A stretch of 47,534 bases of DNA from a bacterium (lineage in GTDB: Bacteria > Planctomycetota > Planctomycetia > Kolteriales > Kolteriaceae), in assembly GCA_019748235.1 (NCBI GenBank), contig JAIEPU010000019.1, forward strand, positions 1 through 47,534, in the 5' to 3' direction. Both the position numbers and the translations under genes were made by a program. Positions 8,924-18,225 of the stretch are shown piece by piece (within the stretch, counting starts at the first letter, position 1; every line of letters starts with the position of its first letter). The notes beneath the pieces were generated by a model. It was not told the DNA's origin, did no database searches, and saw only the letters and a program-made list of their open reading frames with translations.

Positions 8924-10818
8924 GACGACGCTCCTTCAAGATACCGCCCACGGGGGGGGACTTCACGTCGACTGATCCATCGGGGGACGTGACTCCAAGC
9001 CACCACCGCTTCCGCCAAGCTGTATCCAATCCGGAGAAGCGAGTCTTTCGGGTGACGAGGAAGCGTCTTCAGGGCCTTGCGAATTCGACCTGCGGGGAGT
9101 GAGAAAAGGGCGGCCTTCATCACGCGCAGGCGTGGATAGCGGGTCGGGCGGTCCGACCAGCCGAGGCACCCGTGTCGCTGGGCGGTCACGATCAACCAAT
9201 CAAGCTGTTTCAGTCGGCGCAGCGAGCTCGCCAGGGTGACGCGACGCCAGGGATGAATGACAAGGGCCTCCTCGGCGAACGAGATTTTTCCGTGTCTTGC
9301 CGCAGAAAGAGCGAGGTCGACATCCTCGAACGCCGGAAGCGGGAACTCTTCATCAAGTCCTCCCACAGCCACCAATGTCGATCGCCGGTAAGCCATGTTC
9401 GCCGTCAAGTGCACTCCCCCCTCATTGCGAGGAGCTTCCTCAAGAGGGCTTTCCGCTGGACGTGGAGGACGAACCGGCCCTTCGACCGCGATGACTTCGT
9501 TGGATGCAAACGGCTTCAAAATAGCTTCGAGCCAACCGGGCTGGGGGAGCGTGTCGCTGTCGGTGAAGACGACAATTTCCGCGCGAGCGTGAGCAGCACC
9601 CAAATTGCGAGCTGCCGCCGGCCCTTTATGAGGCTGGGATAGATAGCGAACGCGTGCATCATGCGAACAAATGGAACGAAGGCGATCGGCAACCGATGCC
9701 TCTGAGCCGTCGTCACAGACGAGAACTTCGAAGGTCCCGTTCTCGATCGACTGCGACAACACACAGTCGAGACAACGTTCGAAGTCATCGGTCCGGTTCC
9801 GGACAGGAATGACGACACTGGCACGAAGAGTCGGAGAAGTTGCCATCACGTCGCTCATTGACTCCTGATCGATACGATTGATCCACTCGCGATAATGGGT
9901 CTGCTCGGGACTTGCCGGTATCGCACTTCCCAGGAGAGGACAAGCCTCTCCCGTGCGGTCCCGCTGCTGCTTCGCGAGAATCGAGTGACGAAGTTTCCAG
10001 CAATCTGCAAATGCGTGCAAGACATCCCGGAATCGCAGAACCCCCGCAAGGATTTGCTTCCCCCCATGACGGATTGACCGTTGAATCAGAGGGAACATGA
10101 CTCCATCGATTCCAGGGCGCGTGACTTGGTAAAGTAGGTAGCTTCGCTCACTTAGGGAGGTTTGTTTCTTTCCCGCTGTTCCCGCGCCGGCATGCTCAAT
10201 GGTCGAAGTGGTCACCATTCCGACGTCGAACCCAGCCGATCGGGCTCGCTGACAAAAATCGACTTCCTCGAAATAAGCCGGTGCGAAGAGAGGATCAAGA
10301 AAACCGATTCGCTCGATGACTTCTTCACGAACGAAAAGACATGAGCCCTCGACCCAATCTGTTGGCAGGACTTCTGGAAGTAAGTCCTCTTCACTACGCT
10401 CATTCCACCGCTTCAACTCGACCGCGGTCCGCGGACTGATTTGTCCATCAAACGAGACCTGCTTGACGCCAAGAATGCCGAACGATGGATGGCTGGCGGT
10501 CGCACCATCGAATGCTTCAAACCACCCCGATTCGAAACGAGTATCGTTGTTGATCAGCAGGTAGGAGTCGGCTCCGCGCCGACGCGCGAAATGAATTCCT
10601 AGATTCGTCGCCTGCACGAATCCGAGATTTCGTTCGAGCGGAAGAACATTGACCTTCGCAAAGCAGCCCGTGATGAAATCGACAGAACCATCGGTCGAGC
10701 CGTTATCGACCACGATGATCTGGACATGCGAGGGAGCTGTTTGAGCGAGCGTTGCCAGGCATTCGGTCAGCCAATGCCGGCCGTTCCAGTTCGCGATGAT
10801 AATCCACGGAGTTCGCAT
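8920..10818 (-). CDS. Bifunctional protein with two tandem GT2 glycosyltransferase domains
   Basis: 632 residues with two complete GT-A domains. The first (residues about 1-240) starts WIIIANWNGRHWLTECL and has IIVVDNGSTDGSV, LINNDTRF and APAYFEEVDFCQRA. The second (about 330-560) starts RASVVIPVRNRTDDFERCL and has VLVCDDGSEA, VVFTDSDTLPQPGWLEA and PAFEDVDLALSA. A linker of roughly 90 residues joins them. Such fusions usually add two consecutive sugars or build an alternating chain, as in polymerising synthases. No transmembrane helices are visible, so it should act at the cytoplasmic face. It starts 6 nt after the stop of the ABC transporter ATPase gene and overlaps the next GT2 by 4 nt. Confidence 0.88.
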   Translation of the reverse strand: MRTPWIIIANWNGRHWLTECLATLAQTAPSHVQIIVVDNGSTDGSVDFITGCFAKVNVLPLERNLGFVQATNLGIHFARRRGADSYLLINNDTRFESGWFEAFDGATASHPSFGILGVKQVSFDGQISPRTAVELKRWNERSEEDLLPEVLPTDWVEGSCLFVREEVIERIGFLDPLFAPAYFEEVDFCQRARSAGFDVGMVTTSTIEHAGAGTAGKKQTSLSERSYLLYQVTRPGIDGVMFPLIQRSIRHGGKQILAGVLRFRDVLHAFADCWKLRHSILAKQQRDRTGEACPLLGSAIPASPEQTHYREWINRIDQESMSDVMATSPTLRASVVIPVRNRTDDFERCLDCVLSQSIENGTFEVLVCDDGSEASVADRLRSICSHDARVRYLSQPHKGPAAARNLGAAHARAEIVVFTDSDTLPQPGWLEAILKPFASNEVIAVEGPVRPPRPAESPLEEAPRNEGGVHLTANMAYRRSTLVAVGGLDEEFPLPAFEDVDLALSAARHGKISFAEEALVIHPWRRVTLASSLRRLKQLDWLIVTAQRHGCLGWSDRPTRYPRLRVMKAALFSLPAGRIRKALKTLPRHPKDSLLRIGYSLAEAVVAWSHVPRWISRREVPPRGRYLEGASS

Positions 10819-10824
10819 GAGGCA

Positions 10825-12093
10825 TCACCCCGATGAGACAGCGGACAAGCTCGGTTCGACGGAAGCAATGCAACCAGCAAAGAGATTGGCCGAGCCGCGG
10901 ACTTCCGATCCTCCGACGACGGCAAGTTGCTGACGATTCGGCGTGTGTTCGAAACAGATTCGACCCGCCGACGTCTTCCGATCGAGGGACGGCCTGCCAT
11001 GCAGCACCGAGCCGATGCCGTAAGATCCCGGAACCAGATTGGCTGACATGCGGAAGCGAACGCGAAGCGTCTCACCCGCCGCCAGATCCATCGGCTCGAC
11101 GCCGAGGCTTTCCATGGAGCAGGCATACACTTCGGTATCGTTCACGTCACGTATGAAGAAGCCGATGCTCGCCTCCTCGATCGCGTTTCGGGCGGTGAGT
11201 TCCGCATCAAGCGTGAGGACGTCTCCTGGTTCCGCGTTCGTGGTCGGCGATCCATAGGCATCTTCAAGCGTGAATCGAAGCCGTTCGATATCAGGATGCC
11301 CGTGGGCGGGAACTCCCTCTCCTCCGCTGACCAGCGAATGATAGACGCGAATCGCCTCGTCCGGATCACCGTCAAACAACACCGATCCACGCGAGAGGAC
11401 GATCACGCGATCGCAAATCGTTCGAACCGCCGCGAGGTTGTGACTGATGAAGAGAACGGTCGTATCGCCGGAGACAATTTCCTTAATCTTCTTCTCACAT
11501 CGCCTCGAAAATGCCATATCCCCGACGCTCAGGACCTCGTCGATGAGAAGAACATCCGGCTCCATGAATGCCGCCACGGCAAAACCAAGCCGGGCGTACA
11601 TTCCCGACGAGTAGCGTTTCACCGGCATGTCGATGAAGTCGCGCATCCCGGCAAATTCGACGATCTCGTCAAATCGATCGGTGATTTCCTTTCGCTTCAT
11701 CCCGAGGATCGTGCCGTTGAGAAAGACGTTCTCGCGTCCCGTAAGATCCGGATGAAACCCTGCGCCGACTTCGATGAGAGCGGAGACTCGACCCGCGACG
11801 CGAACCGATCCTTTGTTGGGCCGAAGTATCCGCGAGGCGCACTTGAGCATCGTGCTTTTGCCCGCTCCGTTCGGACCAATGATGCCCAGGCATTCTCCCG
11901 AGCGAACTTGAAACGATACTCCCTGCAGACTGTAGAACTCATCAACCCCTAGTTCTCTCTCGACCCGTTTGCCGGTGAGGAGGTTTCTGCATTGGGCCGC
12001 CATGGCCGGGACGGCATCGCGCAGAGAACGAGCACGATGCCCCTTGCGAAACAACTTCCAGACGTTGTCGAATTCCACTCGAACGTCGTTCAT
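10825..12093 (-). CDS. Wzt-like polysaccharide ABC transporter ATP-binding protein
   Basis: 421 residues from the ATG at 12091-12093, preceded by AGGGAAG; the frame extends 13 codons further upstream but MNDVRVEFDNVWKLFR is the normal start of this family. It has Walker A GPNGAGKST (about 73-81), signature YSSGM (about 161), Walker B LLIDE (about 183) and the H-loop FISHN. An extra C-terminal domain of about 150 residues (from TLEDAYGSPTT onward) matches in length and position the Wzt carbohydrate-binding domain, which recognises the capped non-reducing end of the finished glycan. It energises export through the membrane partner encoded immediately upstream. Confidence 0.9.
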   Translation of the reverse strand: MNDVRVEFDNVWKLFRKGHRARSLRDAVPAMAAQCRNLLTGKRVERELGVDEFYSLQGVSFQVRSGECLGIIGPNGAGKSTMLKCASRILRPNKGSVRVAGRVSALIEVGAGFHPDLTGRENVFLNGTILGMKRKEITDRFDEIVEFAGMRDFIDMPVKRYSSGMYARLGFAVAAFMEPDVLLIDEVLSVGDMAFSRRCEKKIKEIVSGDTTVLFISHNLAAVRTICDRVIVLSRGSVLFDGDPDEAIRVYHSLVSGGEGVPAHGHPDIERLRFTLEDAYGSPTTNAEPGDVLTLDAELTARNAIEEASIGFFIRDVNDTEVYACSMESLGVEPMDLAAGETLRVRFRMSANLVPGSYGIGSVLHGRPSLDRKTSAGRICFEHTPNRQQLAVVGGSEVRGSANLFAGCIASVEPSLSAVSSG

Positions 12094-12143
12094 CGCTTCC
12101 CTGCCTCTTGTCTCTTCCTTGATGTCTACCACTGAAAGCTGAG

Positions 12144-12932
12144 CTAGATGTTCTCTGCAAACAGGTATTCGGATTCATGAAACCAGCGGAACCCAACGAG
12201 CATGAGGACTACCGCGACGAGCGACGCGTATCCGAAGGCCATTGGGTCCGGAAGTCGACCATCAAGAAGCACACATCGGTAGCCGTCGATGATCGGCGTC
12301 ATCGGGTTGAGGGCGAGCACCTTTCCCCAGAAACCGTCGAGGTGGATCGGATAGACGACCGATGTGGCGAACATCCACATGAGCAAGACAACTTCGAAGA
12401 CGTATTTCACATCGCGGTAGAAGAGGTTCGCCATACTCAACAATAGCGAGAATCCGACGATCATCGCCACCTGCACGATGACGATCGCTGGCAGAAAGAG
12501 GATCGTCCAGGTCGGTGCTAAACCGTACCAAGCCATGAGGCCCGCGAGAACGATGCTTGCGACCATGAAATCGACGAAGCAGGAGAGCACGTTCGCGATC
12601 GGGAACACTTCACGCGGCATGTAGATCTTCGTCACGAGCCGGCTGTTACGGGTGAGGGATTCGACCGAGCCCTTGAGCGAACCAGCGAAGAACTGCCACG
12701 GAAGGAGTCCGCAGTAGACAAAGACAGGGTAAGGAATGGAGCCGGTATCGATTTTCGCGACCCGCGCGAAGATTTGGGTGAAGATGAGCATCATCGTGAG
12801 CGGGGTGAAAAGAGCCCAAGCCGTTCCGAGTAGTGTTTGCTTGTAGCGAATGCGAAGATCGCGAGACGCCAACTCGAAGAGGAGTTCGCGATGCGTCCAT
12901 AACTCGCGATACGGTTCCAGAATCGTTTGCAT
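12144..12932 (-). CDS. Wzm-like polysaccharide ABC transporter permease
   Basis: About 262 residues from MQTILEPYRELWTHRELL (ATG at 12930-12932). The open frame reaches 13040 but would then overlap the epsI gene, and the added residues have no family similarity. GAGGGG sits close to this ATG. The amphipathic start RDLRIRYKQTLLGTAWALFT and about six membrane helices are characteristic of ABC-2 type O-antigen/capsule exporters (Wzm, KpsM, TagG). It pairs with the ATPase 50 nt downstream. With that partner it should move a lipid-linked glycan across the inner membrane, which is unusual beside a Wzc-like protein that normally accompanies the Wzx/Wzy route. Confidence 0.88.
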   Translation of the reverse strand: MQTILEPYRELWTHRELLFELASRDLRIRYKQTLLGTAWALFTPLTMMLIFTQIFARVAKIDTGSIPYPVFVYCGLLPWQFFAGSLKGSVESLTRNSRLVTKIYMPREVFPIANVLSCFVDFMVASIVLAGLMAWYGLAPTWTILFLPAIVIVQVAMIVGFSLLLSMANLFYRDVKYVFEVVLLMWMFATSVVYPIHLDGFWGKVLALNPMTPIIDGYRCVLLDGRLPDPMAFGYASLVAVVLMLVGFRWFHESEYLFAENI

Positions 12933-13015
12933 TCGCCCCTCGAAGTCCCTGATGCCGTTTCCGGTTGGCAAACGATGCTCGCTGTTAACTTGTCCCCCCT
13001 CTGCGTGGAGACGCG

Positions 13016-13723
13016 TTACAGATTCGCACCTAGTTCGCACTCAGCCCTCGTTTTTTCGGGCAGAAACGCATTTAGTTCAAGGGCGACTTTCTTTGCAAAT
13101 TCATCCATCAAGACGGGATCGGTCACTTCGGAGCGGCTGAATATCTCTACCGTCATACTTCCATTTGTCCTGCCGCGAAGGAAAAGGCGAGTCGAATGAC
13201 TCAGCCGGCGCATCGCTTCGTCGATTGAACTCTCCCCGATCAGGTAGTACCAGTAATAAACGAATTGCCGCGGCTGGCCTTCCTTGACGAACCGGAATCG
13301 AACTTGTGAAAGCGATTCCTCGCGGTTTTCTTGTTCCTTTGGAGGTAGTGTCACTGCGAGCGTCGCGCGAAGAGATTCTTCCTCTTCCCAACCATTACCC
13401 TGCATGCAAACGGTGGGATAGTGATAGGCATCGCGACTATTGGACGAGTGACTGATCCAAAGGACGACCTCTTCGCCGGACGGATGGCGATAGACCCGTT
13501 GCAAGTAGTCATCAAGCTTCATGATCGCGAGGATCTCGGGATTCGCGGGAAGTTCCGAGCCGACCCAATCACCGATCTGGTTTGGCAATTCCGCAAGCGG
13601 CCTCGTCGGTCCGCTCGGTCGCCCTTCATCAAGCATTTCCAAATGGCGAGCGAGCAAGGTCTGCCCCCCCAGGCCGATGACGAGGAAGCCGACCACCCAC
13701 ATCAAGCGGTTTTTGATGCTCAT
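13016..13723 (-). CDS. epsI: EpsI family exosortase-associated protein
   Basis: About 235 residues. The ATG at 13721-13723 overlaps the exosortase stop (ATGA), which fixes the start. One N-terminal hydrophobic segment (MSIKNRLMWVVGFLVIGLGG) anchors the protein; the rest is expected in the periplasm. Typical EpsI elements are the region IGDWVGSELPANPEI, then LQRVYRHPSGEEVVLWISHS and YHYPTVCMQGNGW. EpsI proteins occur next to or fused with exosortases in exopolysaccharide loci and are thought to act in the same surface-sorting or polymer-assembly step; the biochemical role is not settled. Here it is a separate protein rather than a C-terminal fusion. Confidence 0.85.
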   Translation of the reverse strand: MSIKNRLMWVVGFLVIGLGGQTLLARHLEMLDEGRPSGPTRPLAELPNQIGDWVGSELPANPEILAIMKLDDYLQRVYRHPSGEEVVLWISHSSNSRDAYHYPTVCMQGNGWEEEESLRATLAVTLPPKEQENREESLSQVRFRFVKEGQPRQFVYYWYYLIGESSIDEAMRRLSHSTRLFLRGRTNGSMTVEIFSRSEVTDPVLMDEFAKKVALELNAFLPEKTRAECELGANL

Positions 13724-14694
13724 GACGCCGCTCCTGAGGATCCGAGGGGTCGCATCTCTTTTTCTTCCACCGGCGCAATCCAGAGCCAATCGAGCAGTTT
13801 GATCTCGAGCCCCATGACTCCAAACCCGGCAAGAATCATGACCATCCCCTCAACGGTATGCATGGTCCCTTCCGTGAGATGACCGAGGCCGTGATAGGTC
13901 AGAATTCCAGTAATCGCGACACGAAGGATGTTGATGAGGATGGCAATGGGGACTGCGCTCATAAGAAGCGTGATCCGATACCACATCGGCCGCTCGACAA
14001 GAAGAGCCGCACACGCAGACATCGCCAAGAATGCGGTCAACTGCCGCAGTCCGCTGCACGCCTGCGCGACGTGCATCGTCTGGCCGGGAAGGTGAAGCAG
14101 GCTTCCATCACAGATGACAGGAATTCCCAGCATTTGGAGCATCATGCCAGCCACTTGGCTGACGAATAACTGCAAAGGGAAAGCTGCCTGGCTGTAGAGA
14201 CTGCTCGGCCAAGGGACCATGAAGACGAGGAAGAGAACCGGTGCCCAAGCATACCGCCACCATCCCCAGCCACTGATGGCAAGGATTGCTCCGGAAAGAA
14301 CGATAAGCATCGACGCGCATTCACCGACGAGCGAAGGCACGATCGTCGTTCCCCACGCAAGGAGGAGTCCCACCATCAGTAGAATCGAGCCGGTGAATAA
14401 GCCGCCACGAATCGGGATCGGCTGTTTATTGCCGCGACTTTCCAATGATTGATGTAACAGATAGAGGCTTGCAAGTGGCACGAGATAACCGTGACTGTAG
14501 TTCGCGTCGCTGTTCCAACGACTCACCAGGCTGATGAGCGTATTCCAATAGGTCGCGACAAAGAGAATCGCCGCAACCGTGACCAAAAGAAATTGGAGTG
14601 GAGACGAGCGCACGAACTGAATCGCGCGGTCCGCCCGACGAGCGAGCATCGATTCATTCGTGGCCCAGGTCTGAGCCTCTTTCCCCATACTCAT
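13720..14694 (-). CDS. Exosortase/archaeosortase family transpeptidase-like membrane protein
   Basis: 324 residues with about eight membrane helices starting near residue 34. The active-site set of the family can be placed: C213 in VAQACSGLRQL, R258 in NILRVAITG and H279 in GTMHTVEGM. Exosortases cleave C-terminal PEP-CTERM-type sorting signals of exported proteins and probably transfer them to a surface acceptor. They typically sit, as here, inside exopolysaccharide operons. No protein with a recognisable PEP-CTERM tail is encoded in the window, so substrates must lie elsewhere. The downstream epsI overlaps by 4 nt. I cannot assign it to a named subfamily (XrtA, XrtU and so on). Confidence 0.9.
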   Translation of the reverse strand: MSMGKEAQTWATNESMLARRADRAIQFVRSSPLQFLLVTVAAILFVATYWNTLISLVSRWNSDANYSHGYLVPLASLYLLHQSLESRGNKQPIPIRGGLFTGSILLMVGLLLAWGTTIVPSLVGECASMLIVLSGAILAISGWGWWRYAWAPVLFLVFMVPWPSSLYSQAAFPLQLFVSQVAGMMLQMLGIPVICDGSLLHLPGQTMHVAQACSGLRQLTAFLAMSACAALLVERPMWYRITLLMSAVPIAILINILRVAITGILTYHGLGHLTEGTMHTVEGMVMILAGFGVMGLEIKLLDWLWIAPVEEKEMRPLGSSGAAS

Positions 14695-14768
14695 TGCTAC
14701 TTCTTTTCGCTGCGTCTCTTGCTGATCTCGACTTCGAATTCAGGCCGATAATCTATGGTGAACAAGCC

Positions 14769-16658
14769 TTAGTTCGCGCGAAGCGTCGCGGGCGTGAAAG
14801 GTACTCCACCGGGCATCGCTTGTTCCGCGCGAGCGGAGGTCAATTGATCTTGAAGAGCCTTCACCTGACTGAGCAAGTCAGGCGAAAGCCTAGACATCAG
14901 CAACCCAGTCAGGGTCTCCTCGCATTCGTCGAACTCCTTTTGTTCGAAGCGAACTCGAGCCAACGAATACATCCAATCCCTTCGAGAAGGCTCCATCGTG
15001 ACCGCTTGTTGCCAAGCATGAGCGGCTTCATCCCATCGTTCAAATCCTTGAGACAGGGTGCCAAGGGCCGCCCAATCGGCAGGCTTCCACGAAGCGACAC
15101 CAGAATTGCTCGCACGCGGATCGAGTTGCGTCAACCGGACTTCGATCTCCTTGCGAAGGCCGATTACGGTTTCTCGCTCAGACATTTCGTAGAGTTTCGC
15201 CAGAGCGAGCGGTGAATTCGGAACGACGTTCCACGCTTCTTTCAACGAGACATTCCGCGCGAGGAGTTGACTCACCACACCATCCGTCCGCTCCGGAGTG
15301 GCCTCGAGCATTCTTTTGAACTGCTCGACGGCCTCGGCAAGTTCACCCTTCTCCACACGATGAAGAGCGAGCTGTTCCTGCAACAGAGGCTCGGCGGACC
15401 GGCTCTTCGAAAGTATTTCCCACGACGAGGCGACATCGTCTGCACGACTCGCATCAGCTTTGGCGGCATTCACGAAGTTCAATCGATGCCAATCCGAGAG
15501 GGGCTCTTTCGCACTGGCACGTTCCAGGTGCTTCAGTCTGTTCGATTCCACGCTTTCATTCGATTCGTCATGGACTCTCGCGGTCGCCTCGGCCATCAAG
15601 AGATCGCGCGTCGCGCTGTATCGAGTGAGGGGCGACGAGACCAATTGCCGGGCGGCCTGGCGTACCTCATCAGGAGTGCTTTCCGGTCGACGGAGCACGC
15701 GCGCAAGTTCCGCTTGGGGAGCACTCACGCGTAGTGTCTCCGCTCCCAAACTTCCGAGAACCGCAGCAATCATGAGTGAAAAGGCGAGGAAAACCGGAGC
15801 ACTCCACCAACGAATGGGAATGCCGATCTCGGAACGATCGGGCTGAGTGCTGCTTGCTTTCGTCAGCGGGACCCTCAATTCCAAAGGCTGAGGATCGACC
15901 GCCGGCTCTCGACGTCTCCAGGATGATTGCTCACGCGAGGGAGTCGCTGGTTTCATTTCCGCTTTCGGCGGAGTCGCTACTACTTTGTTGGGATTTGGTG
16001 GCGAAGAATGTTTCTTCGCAAAAACTCGCTTGGGAGGACTGCTGGGTGCCGGCATGAGCACCGGAGCACGCGACATTTCGCTCGCCAATTCGGCAATCGG
16101 TGGTTCATTGGATTGTAACGGTATGGCCGATGGTTGTTGTTGAACAGGCTCGGCAGACATTTCGAGGGGCACTGGAATTGCTTCGACCAGTTTTGGTGCT
16201 TCGATCACGGGCGTGGCCGAAGGAGGCGATGAATTGGTCACCGGCTGCTTACTCGCGACCTTCTTCGCGGGAGATGGAGTCGCGGGAGCTGCCGGTATCG
16301 CTCGCGAACTCTTTAGCAACGAGGCGGCGCTTGGCATCGAGCCTTGGCGTTTGAATCGCGGTCGCGCGGATCCAGGAGTACTTGCCCCGTCGTGCGAATG
16401 AAAACGAAGCGTCGGTTGTTCTTTTTGCGTTGAACAATCAGTTTCGCCACGAGCGCTGACTTCCTTTTCGACCATCTGCTCAGCAATTTCGACGAGTTCT
16501 TCCCAAAGTCGCTTGGCTCTTAGGGCGAGTGTGGAAGAGCCCCTCGTCAGTCCCTCGGGAGGGGCCATTGATTCCAGTCGTGCGAGAAACTGTCGCGCAT
16601 GAACCAAAGGGCCGTGCAGCGAATCAGAATCATCGTGCGGAGAATGAGGCTGCGTCAT
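14769..16658 (-). CDS. Membrane-anchored TPR protein with long proline-rich linker
   Basis: 629 residues. The N-terminal 70 residues are helical and charged, followed by about 200 residues rich in Pro, Ser and Ala with no predicted fold. One transmembrane helix lies at about 286-304 (WWSAPVFLAFSLMIAAVLG). The C-terminal half contains TPR-like helical repeats, for example LLQEQLALHRVEKGELAEAV and WDEAAHAWQQAVTMEPSRRD. The topology suggests a cytoplasmic disordered arm and a periplasmic TPR scaffold. It overlaps the stop of the upstream ligase-like gene by 4 nt (ATGA). It probably organises the polysaccharide or exosortase machinery, by analogy with PrsT-like TPR proteins in other exosortase loci. 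The function is inferred. Confidence 0.75.
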   Translation of the reverse strand: MTQPHSPHDDSDSLHGPLVHARQFLARLESMAPPEGLTRGSSTLALRAKRLWEELVEIAEQMVEKEVSARGETDCSTQKEQPTLRFHSHDGASTPGSARPRFKRQGSMPSAASLLKSSRAIPAAPATPSPAKKVASKQPVTNSSPPSATPVIEAPKLVEAIPVPLEMSAEPVQQQPSAIPLQSNEPPIAELASEMSRAPVLMPAPSSPPKRVFAKKHSSPPNPNKVVATPPKAEMKPATPSREQSSWRRREPAVDPQPLELRVPLTKASSTQPDRSEIGIPIRWWSAPVFLAFSLMIAAVLGSLGAETLRVSAPQAELARVLRRPESTPDEVRQAARQLVSSPLTRYSATRDLLMAEATARVHDESNESVESNRLKHLERASAKEPLSDWHRLNFVNAAKADASRADDVASSWEILSKSRSAEPLLQEQLALHRVEKGELAEAVEQFKRMLEATPERTDGVVSQLLARNVSLKEAWNVVPNSPLALAKLYEMSERETVIGLRKEIEVRLTQLDPRASNSGVASWKPADWAALGTLSQGFERWDEAAHAWQQAVTMEPSRRDWMYSLARVRFEQKEFDECEETLTGLLMSRLSPDLLSQVKALQDQLTSARAEQAMPGGVPFTPATLRAN

Positions 16659-18103
16659 ACAGCGAGCAGTGCCTCCTCATTCCTAAATCCTCCGGCAAGT
16701 GCGCGCATCAAACAGGCGAGCGCGAAGATCGCAAGACCTAACACGACGGGCAAATCGAGAGCCGGACCAAACGCCCCGAAGAGAAGCAGACCGACCAGCC
16801 CTCCCCAAGATCCTGCAAGCGCCACACGGCCATCTTGGTCGAGACGTGAATAGACGGCGAAGGAAGCAATAAGCACATAGAACATCATGACGCCGATCAG
16901 GGCGGAGCCAACCACTCCGATCTCGGCGGCGAGGGCGAGGAGAGAACTTCCTTCGTGGCCGACCGTTGCCGAATGCGAACGATACATCGGCCAGACATCA
17001 CCCGTTGAACCGAGCCCGATCCCAAAGAGCCAGTGCCCCTCAAGCATTTCACGGAGCGATTGACTGTCGCTCAGCCATGCTTGGAATCGTTCGAGAAACG
17101 GAGGGACACCGATAAGCGAAAGATAAGCGGCACAGATCCCCGCCATCACGGCAAGATAGGCCATGCCCGGAAAGAACGCCCGCTTCCGTTCATCTGGCCC
17201 CATCCAAAAGACGGTGACGAGAAGTGAAGCGGTGAGCACGGTCGGCACGACAACCGGATCTCCCATCCATGCGGCGGTTCCGGACATGCAGAGACCGACC
17301 GTCCAAAGAAGCCAAGATTGCTGCGTTTGACCATGGGTTCGCCAGCCACCGACCCCCGCGTATCCGGCCAGATGCACGCACATCGCTAGGAGCATAGGAA
17401 CCAGCACCATGACGCAGGCTGCCCAATGCTTGGCATCGAGGAACCCGCCGAAGTAGCGATAAGCCGCCGCCTTCGGCACGAAGAGAGAGACATCCCCCGA
17501 CGAGGTTTGCATCCAGCTCCCATAGGCGACGAGGCCGTGTGCCGAATCCGCACCGTAGATGTCGTGGATAATGGCGGGAACTTTTGGATCGTCGGGAGAA
17601 ATAAAACCGGCCAGTTGGGGCCGACCCAGCAGAGTTTGTCCGAATCCGACCAGCCCGACGACCCAGAGAGAAAGTGTCAAAACGCCGGTTGCCACACTAA
17701 GCCTGTCGGTCGTTCGAATCTGACTTCCCACGACGAAAGCAAGCATGATACCGCCCAAAAGCCAGATCGTCATTTGCAAGGTGGCATGTCGGCTTGCGGA
17801 GATGACGTCACCGCCGTTCAACGAATTCTCGGGTAGATAAGCTTGGACGGTGGGAGTGATCTGCAAAGCGCCGAGGCACAGGAAAAGAAATAAGGGGAGC
17901 CACAGGAGACTCCGCACGATTCGCCAGCGGCCCGCGAACAGCATCGCGAAGCCCGAAACGAGACAGGTCACCCCAACCAATGCGAGGAAGACCCCTCGAG
18001 CCGTCGCGGAAACACCGCTCCCGAGAATCATTCCGCTCACGAGTGTGACGAGCAGGCTCGCGATGGTCACGTATTCGAGAAGATCCGCAATCCGTCGGGT
18101 CAT
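16655..18103 (-). CDS. O-antigen ligase / polymerase family membrane protein (first copy in operon)
   Basis: 482 residues with ten or more membrane helices. The signature loop appears as GHWLFGIGLGSTGDVW, then HEGSSLLALAAEIGVVG, the His/Glu-containing pattern of Wzy_C proteins (compare HSDQIEVLMDLGLIG in the second copy). A large periplasmic loop lies around residues 160-215 (PDDPKVPAIIHDIYGADSAH). The family joins or polymerises undecaprenyl-linked glycans. The gene follows the Wzc-like gene by 122 nt and overlaps the TPR gene by 4 nt. Divergence from the second copy suggests separate jobs, one as polymerase and the other as ligase. Confidence 0.78.
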   Translation of the reverse strand: MTRRIADLLEYVTIASLLVTLVSGMILGSGVSATARGVFLALVGVTCLVSGFAMLFAGRWRIVRSLLWLPLFLFLCLGALQITPTVQAYLPENSLNGGDVISASRHATLQMTIWLLGGIMLAFVVGSQIRTTDRLSVATGVLTLSLWVVGLVGFGQTLLGRPQLAGFISPDDPKVPAIIHDIYGADSAHGLVAYGSWMQTSSGDVSLFVPKAAAYRYFGGFLDAKHWAACVMVLVPMLLAMCVHLAGYAGVGGWRTHGQTQQSWLLWTVGLCMSGTAAWMGDPVVVPTVLTASLLVTVFWMGPDERKRAFFPGMAYLAVMAGICAAYLSLIGVPPFLERFQAWLSDSQSLREMLEGHWLFGIGLGSTGDVWPMYRSHSATVGHEGSSLLALAAEIGVVGSALIGVMMFYVLIASFAVYSRLDQDGRVALAGSWGGLVGLLLFGAFGPALDLPVVLGLAIFALACLMRALAGGFRNEEALLAV

Positions 18104-18225
18104 TCAGCACTCACTTGTCAGAGAACTCTTTCGCGGGGATTTGCGCCCGGACGGCGACCTTCGGTCAATCAGTTCGGACATCCTCACTTGGTTGCGGTCG
18201 TCCCAGTGAGAGAAGAATCATTCGG

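Noticed and set aside
13016..18103. Search for a PEP-CTERM sorting substrate near the exosortase
   Set aside because: None of the encoded proteins ends with a PEP-type motif, a hydrophobic helix and a basic tail; no substrate can be named from this window.
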